A stretch of DNA of 64,000 bases from Peronospora farinosa. Taxonomy: Eukaryota; Oomycota; Peronosporomycetes; Peronosporales; Peronosporaceae. A program made the position numbers and the translations under genes. Location: NCBI GenBank assembly GCA_947646735.1, contig CANTFK010000848.1, positions 1 to 64,000 on the forward strand. Direction: 5' to 3'. The first letter of the stretch is position 1. Every line of letters starts with the position of its first letter. Shown piece by piece: positions 32,656 to 42,595 of this stretch. The notes beneath the pieces were generated by a model. The model saw nothing but the letters and a program-made list of their open reading frames with translations. It searched no databases and had not been told where the DNA came from.

Positions 32656-34029
32656 CTACTCCTGTTTATCTTCTTCGTCAAGTTGATTCGTCGAGACCTC
32701 GCCACTCGGGTTGGCGTAGCTCAGCTGCGCATACAATTCTTCTTCAGAGGCAGTAGCAATACTAGCAGCAGCAGTTGAATTCTCATCAGTAGTAAACTGC
32801 GTATCCGTGTCAGGATACGACGCAACCGTGACACCCTCGATACGCTGACGCTTGCTTGCTGGCATATGGTACTGCTCTGGGTAGTCAAAAGCCGCATCTT
32901 CCGTCGTAGTTGCGCCCTTAGCCTGCATCATAGCAATAATAGCATCTTTATCCGCACGCTCTCCTGCCTGTTTTGCTACGGGGTTGGGATCATCAAAAGC
33001 CCAGCGCAAGTTTAACACTTCATCACTTTGTAGCGACTGGTTCGCCATCGCTTCCTTTGCAAATTCCGCACTCGTTCGATGACGGTAACGCACAAAGCAG
33101 ATAGATTTGCGATGGATCACATTAATGTTCTCCACTTCACCCCACTCGCCAAACTGCTTCGCAAGCGCCTTTTCCTGTAGCTGTAGTGCTTCCCGTCCAC
33201 TCGTGGTCTTCAGTCCACCCACATAAAGAGTACGGGAGTTGCGCGTAAAGTTTCCCACTCCATCCATATCATCTCGATCCGTTGCATGACGTTCCCGTCC
33301 AAAGCAGTCGTGCATCATGCCGATCCTTGTCTCATCGGCTGCAGCTGGTAGTCGATGATAATAGTTGCATTCTGCTCCTCGGGCACACATCCCACGTGCG
33401 AAATGCACGCAGAAATATCGATTGGCTTTACTCACCATATCAGCCTTAGTCTTGCCTGCATCCAGCTCTAAAACACAGCGCGTGGCGGCCGGTTCCTTGC
33501 CCCTCGAGTCGTTCCAGTGGTCCCCCACGTACTTGTCGTACCAGATATTGTACTCATATGCGCCTTCCAGCTGTGAATTAGCTGTCGGCATCACATCCAG
33601 TTGTTTCCGTGCAGGTCTTGACAGGAACAAGGCGTTTAATTTCTCGTACCGGTCGCCCTCGTTCACACCAGCTTTACCACGACCAAACCAGCCTGTGGCA
33701 TGTGGTGCTGCACCCATTTCAACCGGACGTTCCCATTGTGTCTGATTCGTCTCCATATTGTAGTAATAAATCTTATTCGATACCGAGTCCAGCGCTTCAC
33801 GCCACGAATGCTGATCACCCTGACTGTCTACCACGAAAGCGTCCGGTCGCTCTACTTTGGGTGCACGACAACGGAAACAACGCTTACGACGTGCATAATT
33901 TTCATGGCTACAGTCAGTACAGATCCAGTTCTTTTCGTAGACAGCGTAAGCGGCGCCTACATCACCTAGTGTCCCGACAGCGGTGAACTGTTGTGGCAGC
34001 TCGCCATCCCGAGTTACGTAGCTGCTCAT
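32656..34029 (-). CDS. CWC2: Pre-mRNA splicing factor CWC2/RBM22 with added RanBP2 zinc finger and WW domain
   Basis: Single exon, 457 residues. The core matches the CWC2/RBM22 family: a Torus region, a CCCH finger in CVHFARGMCARGAECNYYH, then HDCFGRERHATDRDDMDGVG and NSRTLYVGGL leading into an RRM with ICFVRYRHRTSAEFAKEAM. CWC2 contacts the U6 snRNA and helps shape the catalytic centre of the activated spliceosome. Before this core there are two more modules: a RanBP2-type zinc finger (WICTDCSHENYARRKRCFRC, residues about 35-55) and a WW-like segment (SWREALDSVSNKIYYYN then TNQTQWERP, about 75-102). Both could bind RNA or proline-rich splicing factors. The C-terminus is acidic and low in complexity. 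It converges with the kinesin gene. Confidence 0.9.
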   Translation of the reverse strand: MSSYVTRDGELPQQFTAVGTLGDVGAAYAVYEKNWICTDCSHENYARRKRCFRCRAPKVERPDAFVVDSQGDQHSWREALDSVSNKIYYYNMETNQTQWERPVEMGAAPHATGWFGRGKAGVNEGDRYEKLNALFLSRPARKQLDVMPTANSQLEGAYEYNIWYDKYVGDHWNDSRGKEPAATRCVLELDAGKTKADMVSKANRYFCVHFARGMCARGAECNYYHRLPAAADETRIGMMHDCFGRERHATDRDDMDGVGNFTRNSRTLYVGGLKTTSGREALQLQEKALAKQFGEWGEVENINVIHRKSICFVRYRHRTSAEFAKEAMANQSLQSDEVLNLRWAFDDPNPVAKQAGERADKDAIIAMMQAKGATTTEDAAFDYPEQYHMPASKRQRIEGVTVASYPDTDTQFTTDENSTAAASIATASEEELYAQLSYANPSGEVSTNQLDEEDKQE

Positions 34030-34658
34030 GACTACGATATTGTTTGTGTGGCGTACACAATTGGTATTTTTGGTCGTGGACTATTTTTTTTAAATACCTG
34101 TTTAAAATGATAGGTACATGTACAAATCTACTCATTTTAGTGATACCCTTTATTTAAGCCAGTTATCAGTTAGAAAAGCATAACCCATGTTTACGTACTA
34201 CTAAGTGTATCCAAAGTGAGTCAGATCGACGCTGTCGTTCTGCATCGATATGCTCTACTCTTTTGTGCAAACTGATATGTGCGGCGTCAAAAAACATTGG
34301 GTTCTTCAGAAAATGTCAACCAGATGACATAAGCTTCAAACGTTACACATGCCGACACCAAATAAATGCCAAAAGTGACACTTTCTTGTCATTCGATGTA
34401 CAGTCATCCCGTGCAGGAGGTGAAAACTCTCTTGTCTACCTCAAAGGTACTTGGCTTGTTGTCGCCTGAAATGACCGTGTGTCTTAGTAGCACGCTCCAC
34501 GAGCAAATTGAAAATGTATGGCCACCAAAAGTTCGTCGTGCGGTCGTAAACCGAGTACACGAAGCAGTAAACGACCCAGAGGAAGTATACTAAGTAAGCA
34601 ACCAATCAAGCCAGCACGCGTCGCAGTGGTCAGCAAGTCTACGAAACAATCACAATCA
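34030..34658. other. Intergenic spacer
   Basis: About 630 bp between the CWC2 start and the acyltransferase end, both on the minus strand. Small plus-strand frames at 34263-34593 and 34518-34739 have no family signature and overlap each other. I see no gene here; it probably holds the CWC2 promoter. Confidence 0.4.
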
Positions 34659-35860
34659 CTACAGGATAGACGTACATGGGAAGAAGAGCATCATGACGAC
34701 AGGCAGCGCGATGCACAACAGTATGATACCCAGCCATAGTTGAAATACGGCTCCAACCGACCTCTGGTAATCCAAAAAGAGATCACACACAACACGACTC
34801 ATTAACACCAATGCAGCAAACATAAAACCTACAGCAAAAAGAACCATACCGGCAACTCTATCTCCACTGTCTTCTCTTCGCCAGGGAACCGCTGGTGTTC
34901 AATAAAGTAAGTCAGTCGTTCTTCCTTTTCCTTCCAGCGCGCATCTAAGAATCCCTGCAAATCTGTCGTCGCATCTTCATAACTAAATCTTCGCGAGTGC
35001 ATGGCCACACTTCCTACAGGTTGTTTCCCTGCCACCAACGACTTCATGGACGGTAACTCCGTATCAATTTTACGTCCATAGCCCATGTCAAACGTTGGCA
35101 CTTCCCCTGAATACGACGGAAAAGCCAGCGTAAGGTCGTAAATATCCGGCTTCACCTCAGCCACAGCATCCAAGATGATCCGCATGCCCGTCGTACGTGG
35201 CAGCAAGACCCTCTCAAACTTAGGACGACCTTCTCTGGCCGCAAAAGTCTGTGACTTTGTCACGTATTCACTGTGAATCGTCGTCCCCTCAGGAAACAAC
35301 ACGAGCCAAAAGGGAAAACCGTCGGTTATGAGCCCATTCATGTACCTCTTGATATGTTCCTGATCCTGGTCGACGCGACGTCGTAAAAAGAGAAACTCAA
35401 AAAGACGCATGCCCCAGCCAATGATGGGCAAGTACTTAAGCTGATCCTTTAGCACGATCTTAATGTTACCCGCTGCCTTTTGCTGGCGTGCAGCCTGCCA
35501 AATGTACCACCAATCGGCGTCGACTTGATGGTTGGCGAGAAGGATAATGGGCTTCGTAGGATCCGACGGTAGCTCGCCTGTAATTGAGAGCTTGGTCTGT
35601 GGGAAACTTGCGGACGCTACATCAATCCAGAGTGATTGTGCCATCGAACTGCAAGTTCAGAGTGATGGTATATGTTAGACAGAGTGATGGTCAATTCCGC
35701 ACTGACGAGAAAAAAGTACGTACCCCATGAGTTGACGATAGAGCACCTTATTAAACGGACGTACGAGGCAATAGAGACAAAATTGAAGGAAATTAATGCA
35801 CACACCATTGCATAAAATCCACAGCAGGTTGAGCACCGAGTACAAGTGGATCACCGCCAT
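34659..35860 (-). CDS. Lysophospholipid acyltransferase (AGPAT/LCLAT1-like)
   Basis: Three exons, 35860-35724, 35648-34850 and 34763-34659, give 346 residues; intron phases 2 and 0 match. An N-terminal membrane segment (LYSVLNLLWILCNGVCINFL) is followed by PFNKVLYRQLMG. The acyltransferase block I motif is NHQVDADWWYIW (NHxxxD) and block III is FPEGTTIHSEY, the core of the PlsC superfamily. These enzymes add a second fatty acyl chain to lysophosphatidic acid, lysocardiolipin or related lipids in the ER. The last exon adds a C-terminal membrane helix (AVFQLWLGIILLCIALPVVM); without that splice the protein would stop four residues after ELPVW. I inferred this exon from the GTATGG donor, a CCAG acceptor, matching phase and the hydrophobic translation. 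Confidence 0.82.
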
Positions 35861-38112
35861 TTTGGGGAGAGGAAAAGTTTGGAATGCGGAATAGAGTGAC
35901 TTGCGACATAAAGAAAAGACAGTGATTGGCTGAAATGATTTTTAGGCTTAATGTATTAAAATCTGAGCCTGATAATATCAGGATCTGATTTTACTAGATA
36001 TGTACCCATACTAGATATATGGGTACATATCTAGGGAGTCGAGTAGAAGGCATTGTCTATGCGTAATGCATTTGTACTAGCTGTCTTCGTTCCGTTCATT
36101 GGAATGAGCATCTAAGATAAGATCTGCCACTAACGCTTTCAACGATACAGAATCGATTGTTTTCGAAGTCTTCCTCTACCAATCTAGCTAAACAAAGAAT
36201 TTGCATGAGCACTGATAGGACTGATGTATTGCTACGAGGTTACTTGTTTGTTTCGAATACCCATTGACGCTCGCATCTAGCGAGAAACAAGGTATTGTTG
36301 GTTCCTACAAAGCTTTTTCGGATAGAAACTTGCTGGTGGTGCCGTACACTGACACGAATCGCCAGCAAACATTAGGTGACTCGCTGAATGTGGCATATCG
36401 ACGCTGTGTATCTCGCTAGGAAAGCAGTTTGTATCGATAGAGGTATTCCTGGAATAACAAGCTTATAACATAAGACTTAACTACAACAAAGTAAGATGGA
36501 AACAATGAGAGCAGTTGCTCGCTTTCTTGACACGTTTGATGTTCGTCTAGCTATGTTAGTTAAAGATAGAATAGCTTGGATGTTGAAACGCTCAAGCAGC
36601 AGCAATATCCATCAAGCCCACATCAGAGAAATACAATACTAAGGTTACGATCATAAGCGATTATGTTGCATTGTTACCTGTAAAAACTTGCTGGAACTTG
36701 ACAATTGATCTCATTCTGTCATTGCAGAACAGCTCCGATGACTTGTATCTTCTTGTACAGTGGGACTCATATGCACGTGAGCATGACCATGCCTCACACA
36801 TGTTCTAAAATTGGCGTGTCTGTCTTAAACAATAGCTCCGAGGTAATATCGAAGCCGACGGCTGTACAATGCTAGAAATACACTTCTCATCATCTCGATC
36901 AATTCAAAGCCTAGACGTGAAGATCTGCTGCTTGTCCGGTAGGAACTAGCATTGCTTCATTGTGCAAGCGGACTGTTTCACTGACATTGCAACGGCGTGC
37001 GTCCTTGCCTTGTTGACTCTAACTAATTCTTTGACAAATGGAGATAAGATTCTGTTTGTCAACCGTGAATGCCACATCGGTGACGTAGCTATACTACTTT
37101 CCTTCCTTAGTTTCGTAGAGATAGCAATAAAGATGGTGCTGAGACGACCGCATAGCATGAACAGGGTTTTTGCTGTCTCTAAAGCCGATAGTGGGATGCC
37201 GCCGTGTCTGTTTGCTACTTTGTATTGCAACGGATCGGAGACTGGACGTGAGGTTTTGTGTGGCCTATATCAGCAGCTTACAATTAATTTGAGACGGTGC
37301 AATTTAAAAAAAAGTCTTTTTCTTAGCTAAAAGCAAGAAACATCGGTATTTTTTTAATATGAGACCGTCGATACCGGTACTTAGGCCACATAGGGTTCAG
37401 CAGCACCCACCCTCCAAGAAGGAATAATCGAACGCCGGTTCTAATTTACTATCGAACTACAGTCGAAACCACTTTCGCACTAAGAAATTCCGAGCCTCCC
37501 ATTAACTTCACGACCGTCAAGGAACTCACTTGGTGCGTCTTGTCTCTTTTCCCTTCCCCTTGGTGCAATTACGTCCCCCCCCCTCGTCTCTGTGTAAGCC
37601 GTTAAATAGCGACATTCATTGTGTGGAGTAAAATCTGCTGCATCTGATACGTTTTCGAGCTTTGTCGCTCCTCTCTCCTTCTCCTTACACCACTTTCGTT
37701 TAAACTATTGCCCGTTGTCTCGTTCGTTCGTTCGCTAGAAGCGATCGATCGACTGACTGACGACTCGAAAGCAACGGCGAGAGCGCAAGACTCCAAGGCC
37801 GGGACCCAACGTCCTCCTCGTGCACGTGCATTGGACCGGGTCCGATCGTGGGCGAGTATACTTTTAGGTCCTTCTAAAAGCAGGAGAAACCGAGCAGCTA
37901 CTGATCCTGTACGACTACCACCGTTACGAGAGCGACCGAACGAGCCATTGATACAGTCGTCTAGTGGCTTGGGAGAGAGGTCTAACAGTGAGTCGGAACT
38001 CAAGCTTGGGAGTGAGAAAACCAATCAACACCATACTAGTGAAGAGACCAGTTATCCAGTGTGTGAAGAGATTAGCAATCCAGTGTGTGAAGAGACTAGT
38101 GAAGGGGAAGCC
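35861..38112. other. Long divergent intergenic region
   Basis: About 2.2 kb without a convincing gene. A 15-bp perfect inverted repeat lies at 35994-36034 (separate entry). A frame of 122 codons at 36962-37330 is hydrophobic in part but has no family match and overlaps an equally open opposite frame. The final 400 bp are in frame with the downstream kinase and rich in Ser, Arg and CGTTCGTTCG-type repeats, more like 5' untranslated DNA. Confidence 0.45.
35994..36034. repeat. Perfect inverted repeat (hairpin)
   Basis: CTAGATATGTACCCA at 35994-36008 is repeated exactly in inverse orientation at 36020-36034, with an 11-base spacer that itself contains CTAGATATA. It lies about 135 bp upstream of the acyltransferase start on the far side of its promoter. 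It could extrude as a cruciform or be a small transposon trace; no flanking duplication was found. Confidence 0.8.
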
Positions 38113-39519
38113 ATGGAAGAAGTCTCTGCTGAACTCCAGCAACAGCTACAGGCACTGGGTATTAGCCCATCAGACGATGTCTTTCGTACAGGTTCTGAAC
38201 AATACGACCACAATGGACTAAGCTCTCCTATTCCACAGGAAGTGCGCTTTATGAATGCGGAGCTCCGACGCTGCCCTGTGGAAGGTGTTGGCATGGTGCT
38301 TGCTATATTTTCTGGGTCGGGAACAGTGTATGAATTCGTACGAACGCTACGGAAATGCATTTACGGAAAAGTGAAGCATGCTGTTCGTCTTCAGTTGACG
38401 CCTAATGGTACTTTTGTGCGCACGCAGCTTGAGGTGGCTATCAAGGTTATGAGCAAGGTGCGTGTGCTGTGGGTGTACTGCATTTGTACGAGATGTGTAG
38501 GAGTAGTGTTGTTTTGACGATTCTTGGACTCTTGTGATGGGTTTCGTACTACAGGTTATTATAGAGGAGGGAAATCTCCAAGAGAACCCGCTTGTCGAGC
38601 TTGCAGCACAGCAATATCTGTCAGTACCAGGCCACGAAAACGTGCTCACACTGGTAAGGCATCACTACTGCAATACTGTATATATGTTGCTAGTGGAAAA
38701 CTCTTTCTGATGTATGGTTCTGTGTTGATACTATGATGCACAGCTTGAGTGCTTGCACGACGCGGATTTCATCTATGCTGTGCTTCCGTTTTGTAATGGT
38801 GGTGAATTGTTCTCGGTGGTGGAAAGTGGTGGCGCCATGAACGAAGCTGAGTGTCGCCATTGGTTTACCCAAATTTTGGCAGGCCTTTCTTACCTGCAAA
38901 GTCGCTACATTTGCCACCGTGATATGTCCTTGGAAAATGTGCTGCTAGACGGCGATACCTCAAAGGTAAGCAAGCGTCACACATGCTTGTGAAATAGAAT
39001 GAGGGCACAGGCTAACTTATGCGGATTGCTCATACTGTAGATCATCGACTTCGGTCTAACCATCGGCATTCCCGTCGATTCACATGGCATGACATATTCA
39101 CTCCCACCTGCTGGTGCAGTTGGCAAAATCTTTTACATGCCGCCCGAGGTATGTGGCGTCGTTACGTGCTCATTAGCCAAGGTTTTTACCGTTTACGTTT
39201 TGTTTATTGATTTCAGATTTACCGTAACCAGGTCCCTTTCAACGGGTTCTCGGCGGATATTTGGTCAACGGGCGTCATGCTTTTTATCATGATAACGGGC
39301 GCCCCACCATTTGAGCGACCAGATGATGCAGACCCACGATTCCAGATGATTGCACAGGGCCTCATGGGCGACATGTTAGACTCGTGGGGCCTCGACCGCA
39401 TTTCCGCGAGCGCTCGTGATCTGATGTCGAAAATGCTTATCGTGGACGACCCGTCGCGACGTCTAACGGTCCAGCAAATCGCTATGCACCCGTGGGTTCA
39501 GGGCACTGGGGACTTGTAG
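38113..39519 (+). CDS. Protein kinase, HRDxSLEN group (copy 1)
   Basis: Five exons: 38113-38457, 38555-38653, 38744-38965, 39041-39148 and 39217-39519, all GT-AG with phase 0 introns, giving 358 residues. I chose the ATG at 38113; the frame is open further upstream, but there is no earlier ATG and this length agrees with its two relatives in the window (348 and 375 residues). Motifs: VAIKVM with the ATP-binding Lys, HRDMSLENVLL, IIDFGLTIG with DFG, a YMPPE segment and DIWSTGVMLFIM. The catalytic-loop Lys that follows HRD-x in most Ser/Thr kinases is Ser here. The N-terminal 60 residues are acidic and unique, and no obvious Gly-rich loop was found. A soluble signalling kinase is likely. Substrates are unknown. 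Confidence 0.85.
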
Positions 39520-39680
39520 CAATGCAAGAATGAACTGTTGTTTTGAAAGTGGAAACGTTTTTTGCTGCTTGTGGTATGTCAACAGTGCTGAGCTCGTATT
39601 GTAGTATTCTCCGTAGACAATGGTAGATTGCGGTACCTGTTGAAGTTTTCATGTCCTTGCTGTAAGATCTGCAAACTCTT
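39520..39680. other. Convergent 3' spacer
   Basis: About 160 bp between the convergent kinase and zinc-finger genes. Nothing recognisable beyond 3' untranslated sequence. Confidence 0.4.
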
Positions 39681-40083
39681 TCAGCCCCAATCGGACCGAC
39701 AATAGTAGAAGGCACCGGGTGGAGCAGGGAGCATCGACGGCGGTAGGTTTTGTGTCGGTCCTTGATCGCGTTTAGCAGAGGATAGATTCACTGGCGCCCA
39801 TGCAGGAGAACCTTGGTCAATTGTACGCAACGTCTGGTCAAAGTTTACTGACGTAGCAGCAGATGCATGTCGTTCATGATCTAAATTGATAGTGAAGGAA
39901 TAAATGGATGAGAAGAATCGCCCGGTAGTAATCATTTGAGTGCATCTGCATACCTGTGAAGCTGTCGTACCAGAGCTTAACGTTCGTCTTGTGGTTGCGC
40001 CCACGATTGTGTCGCTGTCGCGCCTCATGCGAGTCCTCGAACGACTTGTTACAGTAGTCACACACAACGCGTGACTTCCCCAT
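39681..40083 (-). CDS. ZMAT5/U11-U12 20K-like matrin-type zinc finger protein
   Basis: Two exons, 40083-39954 and 39880-39681, with a 73-bp intron, give 109 residues. The start MGKSRVVCDYCNKSF and the finger C-x2-C-x13-H-x5-H, ending NHKTNVKLWYDSF, match the U1-C/matrin-type finger at the N-terminus of ZMAT5, the 20-kDa protein of the U11/U12 minor spliceosomal particle. The CCCH finger that normally follows in ZMAT5 is absent; exon 2 instead encodes a Pro/Ala-rich tail ending in RSDWG. It may be a shortened form, or another exon may have been missed, although the stop codon falls cleanly before the convergent kinase. A role in RNA binding within a small ribonucleoprotein is likely; minor-spliceosome membership is inference. 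Confidence 0.7.
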
Positions 40084-40355
40084 CGGTGCAAAGAATGATG
40101 AATGCACGCCTTTCTGACTACGATGATCAGATCAGACTTCGCGACGACTTTGACATGAAAACCGTTGCTGTATTTCAAGCACGGCTTTATTTACCTGGCA
40201 CAGAATCTATACCACGTTTTCAAACGCTACGTGTAAGTACCCGACAGTGTAATACTCGGGAAAAAATACGATGGTTCGCTAGTCTACACACACCAAATCC
40301 AGTGCCACAGTAAGCTCAAAAAACCATTAGACACCCCCACTCGCCAACATCCTTT

Positions 40356-41178
40356 TCAATCTCCACATGTCCGAACCTGTTCATCCAGCCACGTCATGCC
40401 TTCACGAAGCAGTACATTCAGTGCCAACATACTCCGTTTCTTGTCCCAGTGCAACTCTCGTGCTAAAATGCTGACATTCACCATTCCTCCCGTCGTCTGT
40501 GCCAACGCCAAGATAGTCGAGTGATCTTGACTTAACACCACAGGCACCGTCACAATCTACAAAAAAAGAAACACCTCCTTAGTCACTCTCAAAGTAATGT
40601 AAACAATCTCTCATCCTACAACCCCAGCTCCAAGCTTCAGCTCCAAGCTTCAGCAACAAACAACCGTAACTGACCATTGTTTTCTCCTCCATGTCAAGAA
40701 GCTGGAACCCTTCTCCCAGTACACTGAGTTTCTTGACTGCTCTCTTGACATCATCATCCGTAACAATCTGCATAGCTTCTCCTCTTTTCTTTTCTAATAA
40801 TCGCAGCAAGTCACTCATCCCAAGAAGTCCGCCATTCTTTGGTCTGGTGAGAATTCCCACCTCAATAATCTGTACCGCGAGCTCATAATAAAAATCACCC
40901 ACGTCTAATAATTCCGACCAAAATCCTTTCTTGGAAGCCAATGGATCAACGCCAATCTTTGCGCACATGACTTGAAATTTACGTCGAAAATCCGGATCTT
41001 TCTTGATATTATTCTTATACTTGATAGCAAACGCCTGGAGATTCGTACGGAATAACTCCAATTGGGACGAGACGTGTGTAAAATTAGCTTCGACAAGCTG
41101 TTCGCCTACATCGGAGAACTGCTTCGTCTGCTCCTGTTTCTTGCGCACGGCGCCGATACCGACACCACGTCGTCGCAT
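40356..41178 (-). CDS. SNF8: ESCRT-II subunit SNF8/VPS22
   Basis: Two exons, 41178-40675 and 40556-40356, with a 118-bp intron (donor GTCAGT) and phase 0, give 234 residues. MRRRGVGIGAV is the family N-terminus; the start at 41178 is the first ATG. Conserved blocks include FRRKFQVMCAKIGVDPLAS, KGFWSELLDVGDFYYELAVQ and a pair of winged-helix domains ending LLREGMTWLDEQ. SNF8 is the central chain of ESCRT-II, which bridges ESCRT-I and ESCRT-III on endosomes during sorting of ubiquitinated cargo into multivesicular bodies. The C-terminus is about 20 residues shorter than in human SNF8. It is head-to-head with SAR1. Confidence 0.92.
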
Positions 41179-41424
41179 TCTTGGCTTCAAAGGGATATAC
41201 TCAGATCTGAGAATTGATTGTGATTGGTAGATATACGTTCTGTTGAGATTTTATTTTTAACGAATAGAAATGTATTGCGTGGCCTGGATAGTCCTTCTTT
41301 CTACCAATGATTACGGCGCGGCCCCCTATTCTTTTTTCTTTCGATTCATTTTGCGGTTTCCAGTCGTTCCAGGAAGAAGCTCTTAGATAAAAAGAGAGAT
41401 AAAAGTGTTTTTGGAGGTGAAACG
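41179..41424. promoter_or_regulatory. Shared promoter region of SNF8 and SAR1
   Basis: Only 246 bp separate the start codons of two divergent genes, SNF8 on the minus strand and SAR1 on the plus strand. No other feature fits in this space, so it must contain both promoters and both 5' untranslated regions. I could not identify a TATA box or initiator with confidence. Confidence 0.6.
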
Positions 41425-42259
41425 ATGTTTGTTTTTGACTGGTTCTACAATGTATTAGGCTACTTGGGTACGTGTACTTTCTATCTCTACCTACAAAAGA
41501 GATTGGGTATCTTTTTACGGCGAGAAGGAAAACATTCGGATCTGTATCCAAATATCCGGATAAAAACAAAAAAACCAGATGGATTTTTTTTTACTAGTTG
41601 AAACAATAAAATTAATTGTATTTTATATTGCAATTATTATATGAAATAGGACTTTATCACAAGAATGCCAAGATCTTGTTTCTTGGGCTTGACAATGCTG
41701 GCAAGACGACGCTTCTGCATATGCTCAAGGATGATCGTGTTGCCGTGCATGAACCCACACTTCATCCTAGTATGTCTGCAAGTATTAGCCATTATAATTT
41801 ATAATCATGGAATTTCTAACAATTATGGATATTTCATTGAATGTAGACTCAGAGGAGCTGATCATTGGCAAACTACGTCTACGTACATTCGACTTGGGTG
41901 GCCATGAAACAGCACGTCGTCTATGGCGAGACTATTTTGCCACAGTCGATGGTGTCGTGTTTGTAGTGGATGCACTGGATCGTGAACGTTTCCCGGAGTC
42001 GAAACGTGAGCTGGATACGCTTCTAGGCTATGATGAGCTCGCGAATGTGCCGTTCCTGGTACTGGGCAACAAGATTGACGTGCCACGTGCTGCGTCCGAA
42101 GACGAGCTACGTAGTGCATTGGGATTGTACGAGACGTACGGCAAGGAAGCTCGTGGTGACAAGGATACGAGTATTCGTCCCATTGAGCTGTACATGTGTT
42201 CTGTCGTGCGTCGGATGGGTTACGCTGATGGTTTCCGCTGGATGGCGCAATTCTTGTAG
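41425..42259 (+). CDS. SAR1: SAR1 small GTPase (COPII coat)
   Basis: Three exons, 41425-41467, 41650-41769 and 41847-42259, give 191 residues, close to the usual 190-198. The introns are 182 and 77 bp with phase 1. The N-terminus [15 protein letters not shown] is the amphipathic membrane-inserting helix of Sar1, which replaces the myristoylated helix of Arf proteins. G motifs: GLDNAGKT (P-loop), TLHP (switch I), DLGGHE (switch II), NKID and CSV. SAR1-GTP recruits Sec23/24 and then Sec13/31 to ER exit sites to form COPII vesicles. The C-terminal [14 protein letters not shown] is typical. The gene shares its upstream region with SNF8. Confidence 0.95.
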
Positions 42260-42595
42260 ATATCACCGATCTTTGTCTAAGAGCGAGACGGTGTATTAGC
42301 AGAAAAGAGAAGAAGGAAGAACAGGTCAGGGAACGAACGAACGATGCTTTTTCATGTCGCTAACTTGAGGTTTCTCGTTGATGAGAGAGTACTAATGTCA
42401 TCGTAAAGAATACGTCTTTTTGAATAAAGCCATCTTCTGATTTGATTGATGGCATGAAGTAGTAATCCAGTACTATCATCTGTATTAGTCTAAAGTACTA
42501 TTTCCTTGTGTACTATGACTCTGCTACTATCACGTATTTAGACTAAAATTCACTACTATTTTCGAATTTTGCACTACAAAGTGGCTAATCACTTC

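Noticed and set aside
34263..34739. Small plus-strand frames between CWC2 and the acyltransferase
   Set aside because: Overlapping frames without homology; composition like promoter DNA.
36962..37330. 122-codon partly hydrophobic frame in a gene-poor region
   Set aside because: The opposite strand is equally open, there is no family signature and no splice partner.
37708..38112. N-terminal extension of the first HRDxSLEN kinase
   Set aside because: In frame but without an ATG, and the two related kinases have no such extension; treated as 5' untranslated sequence.
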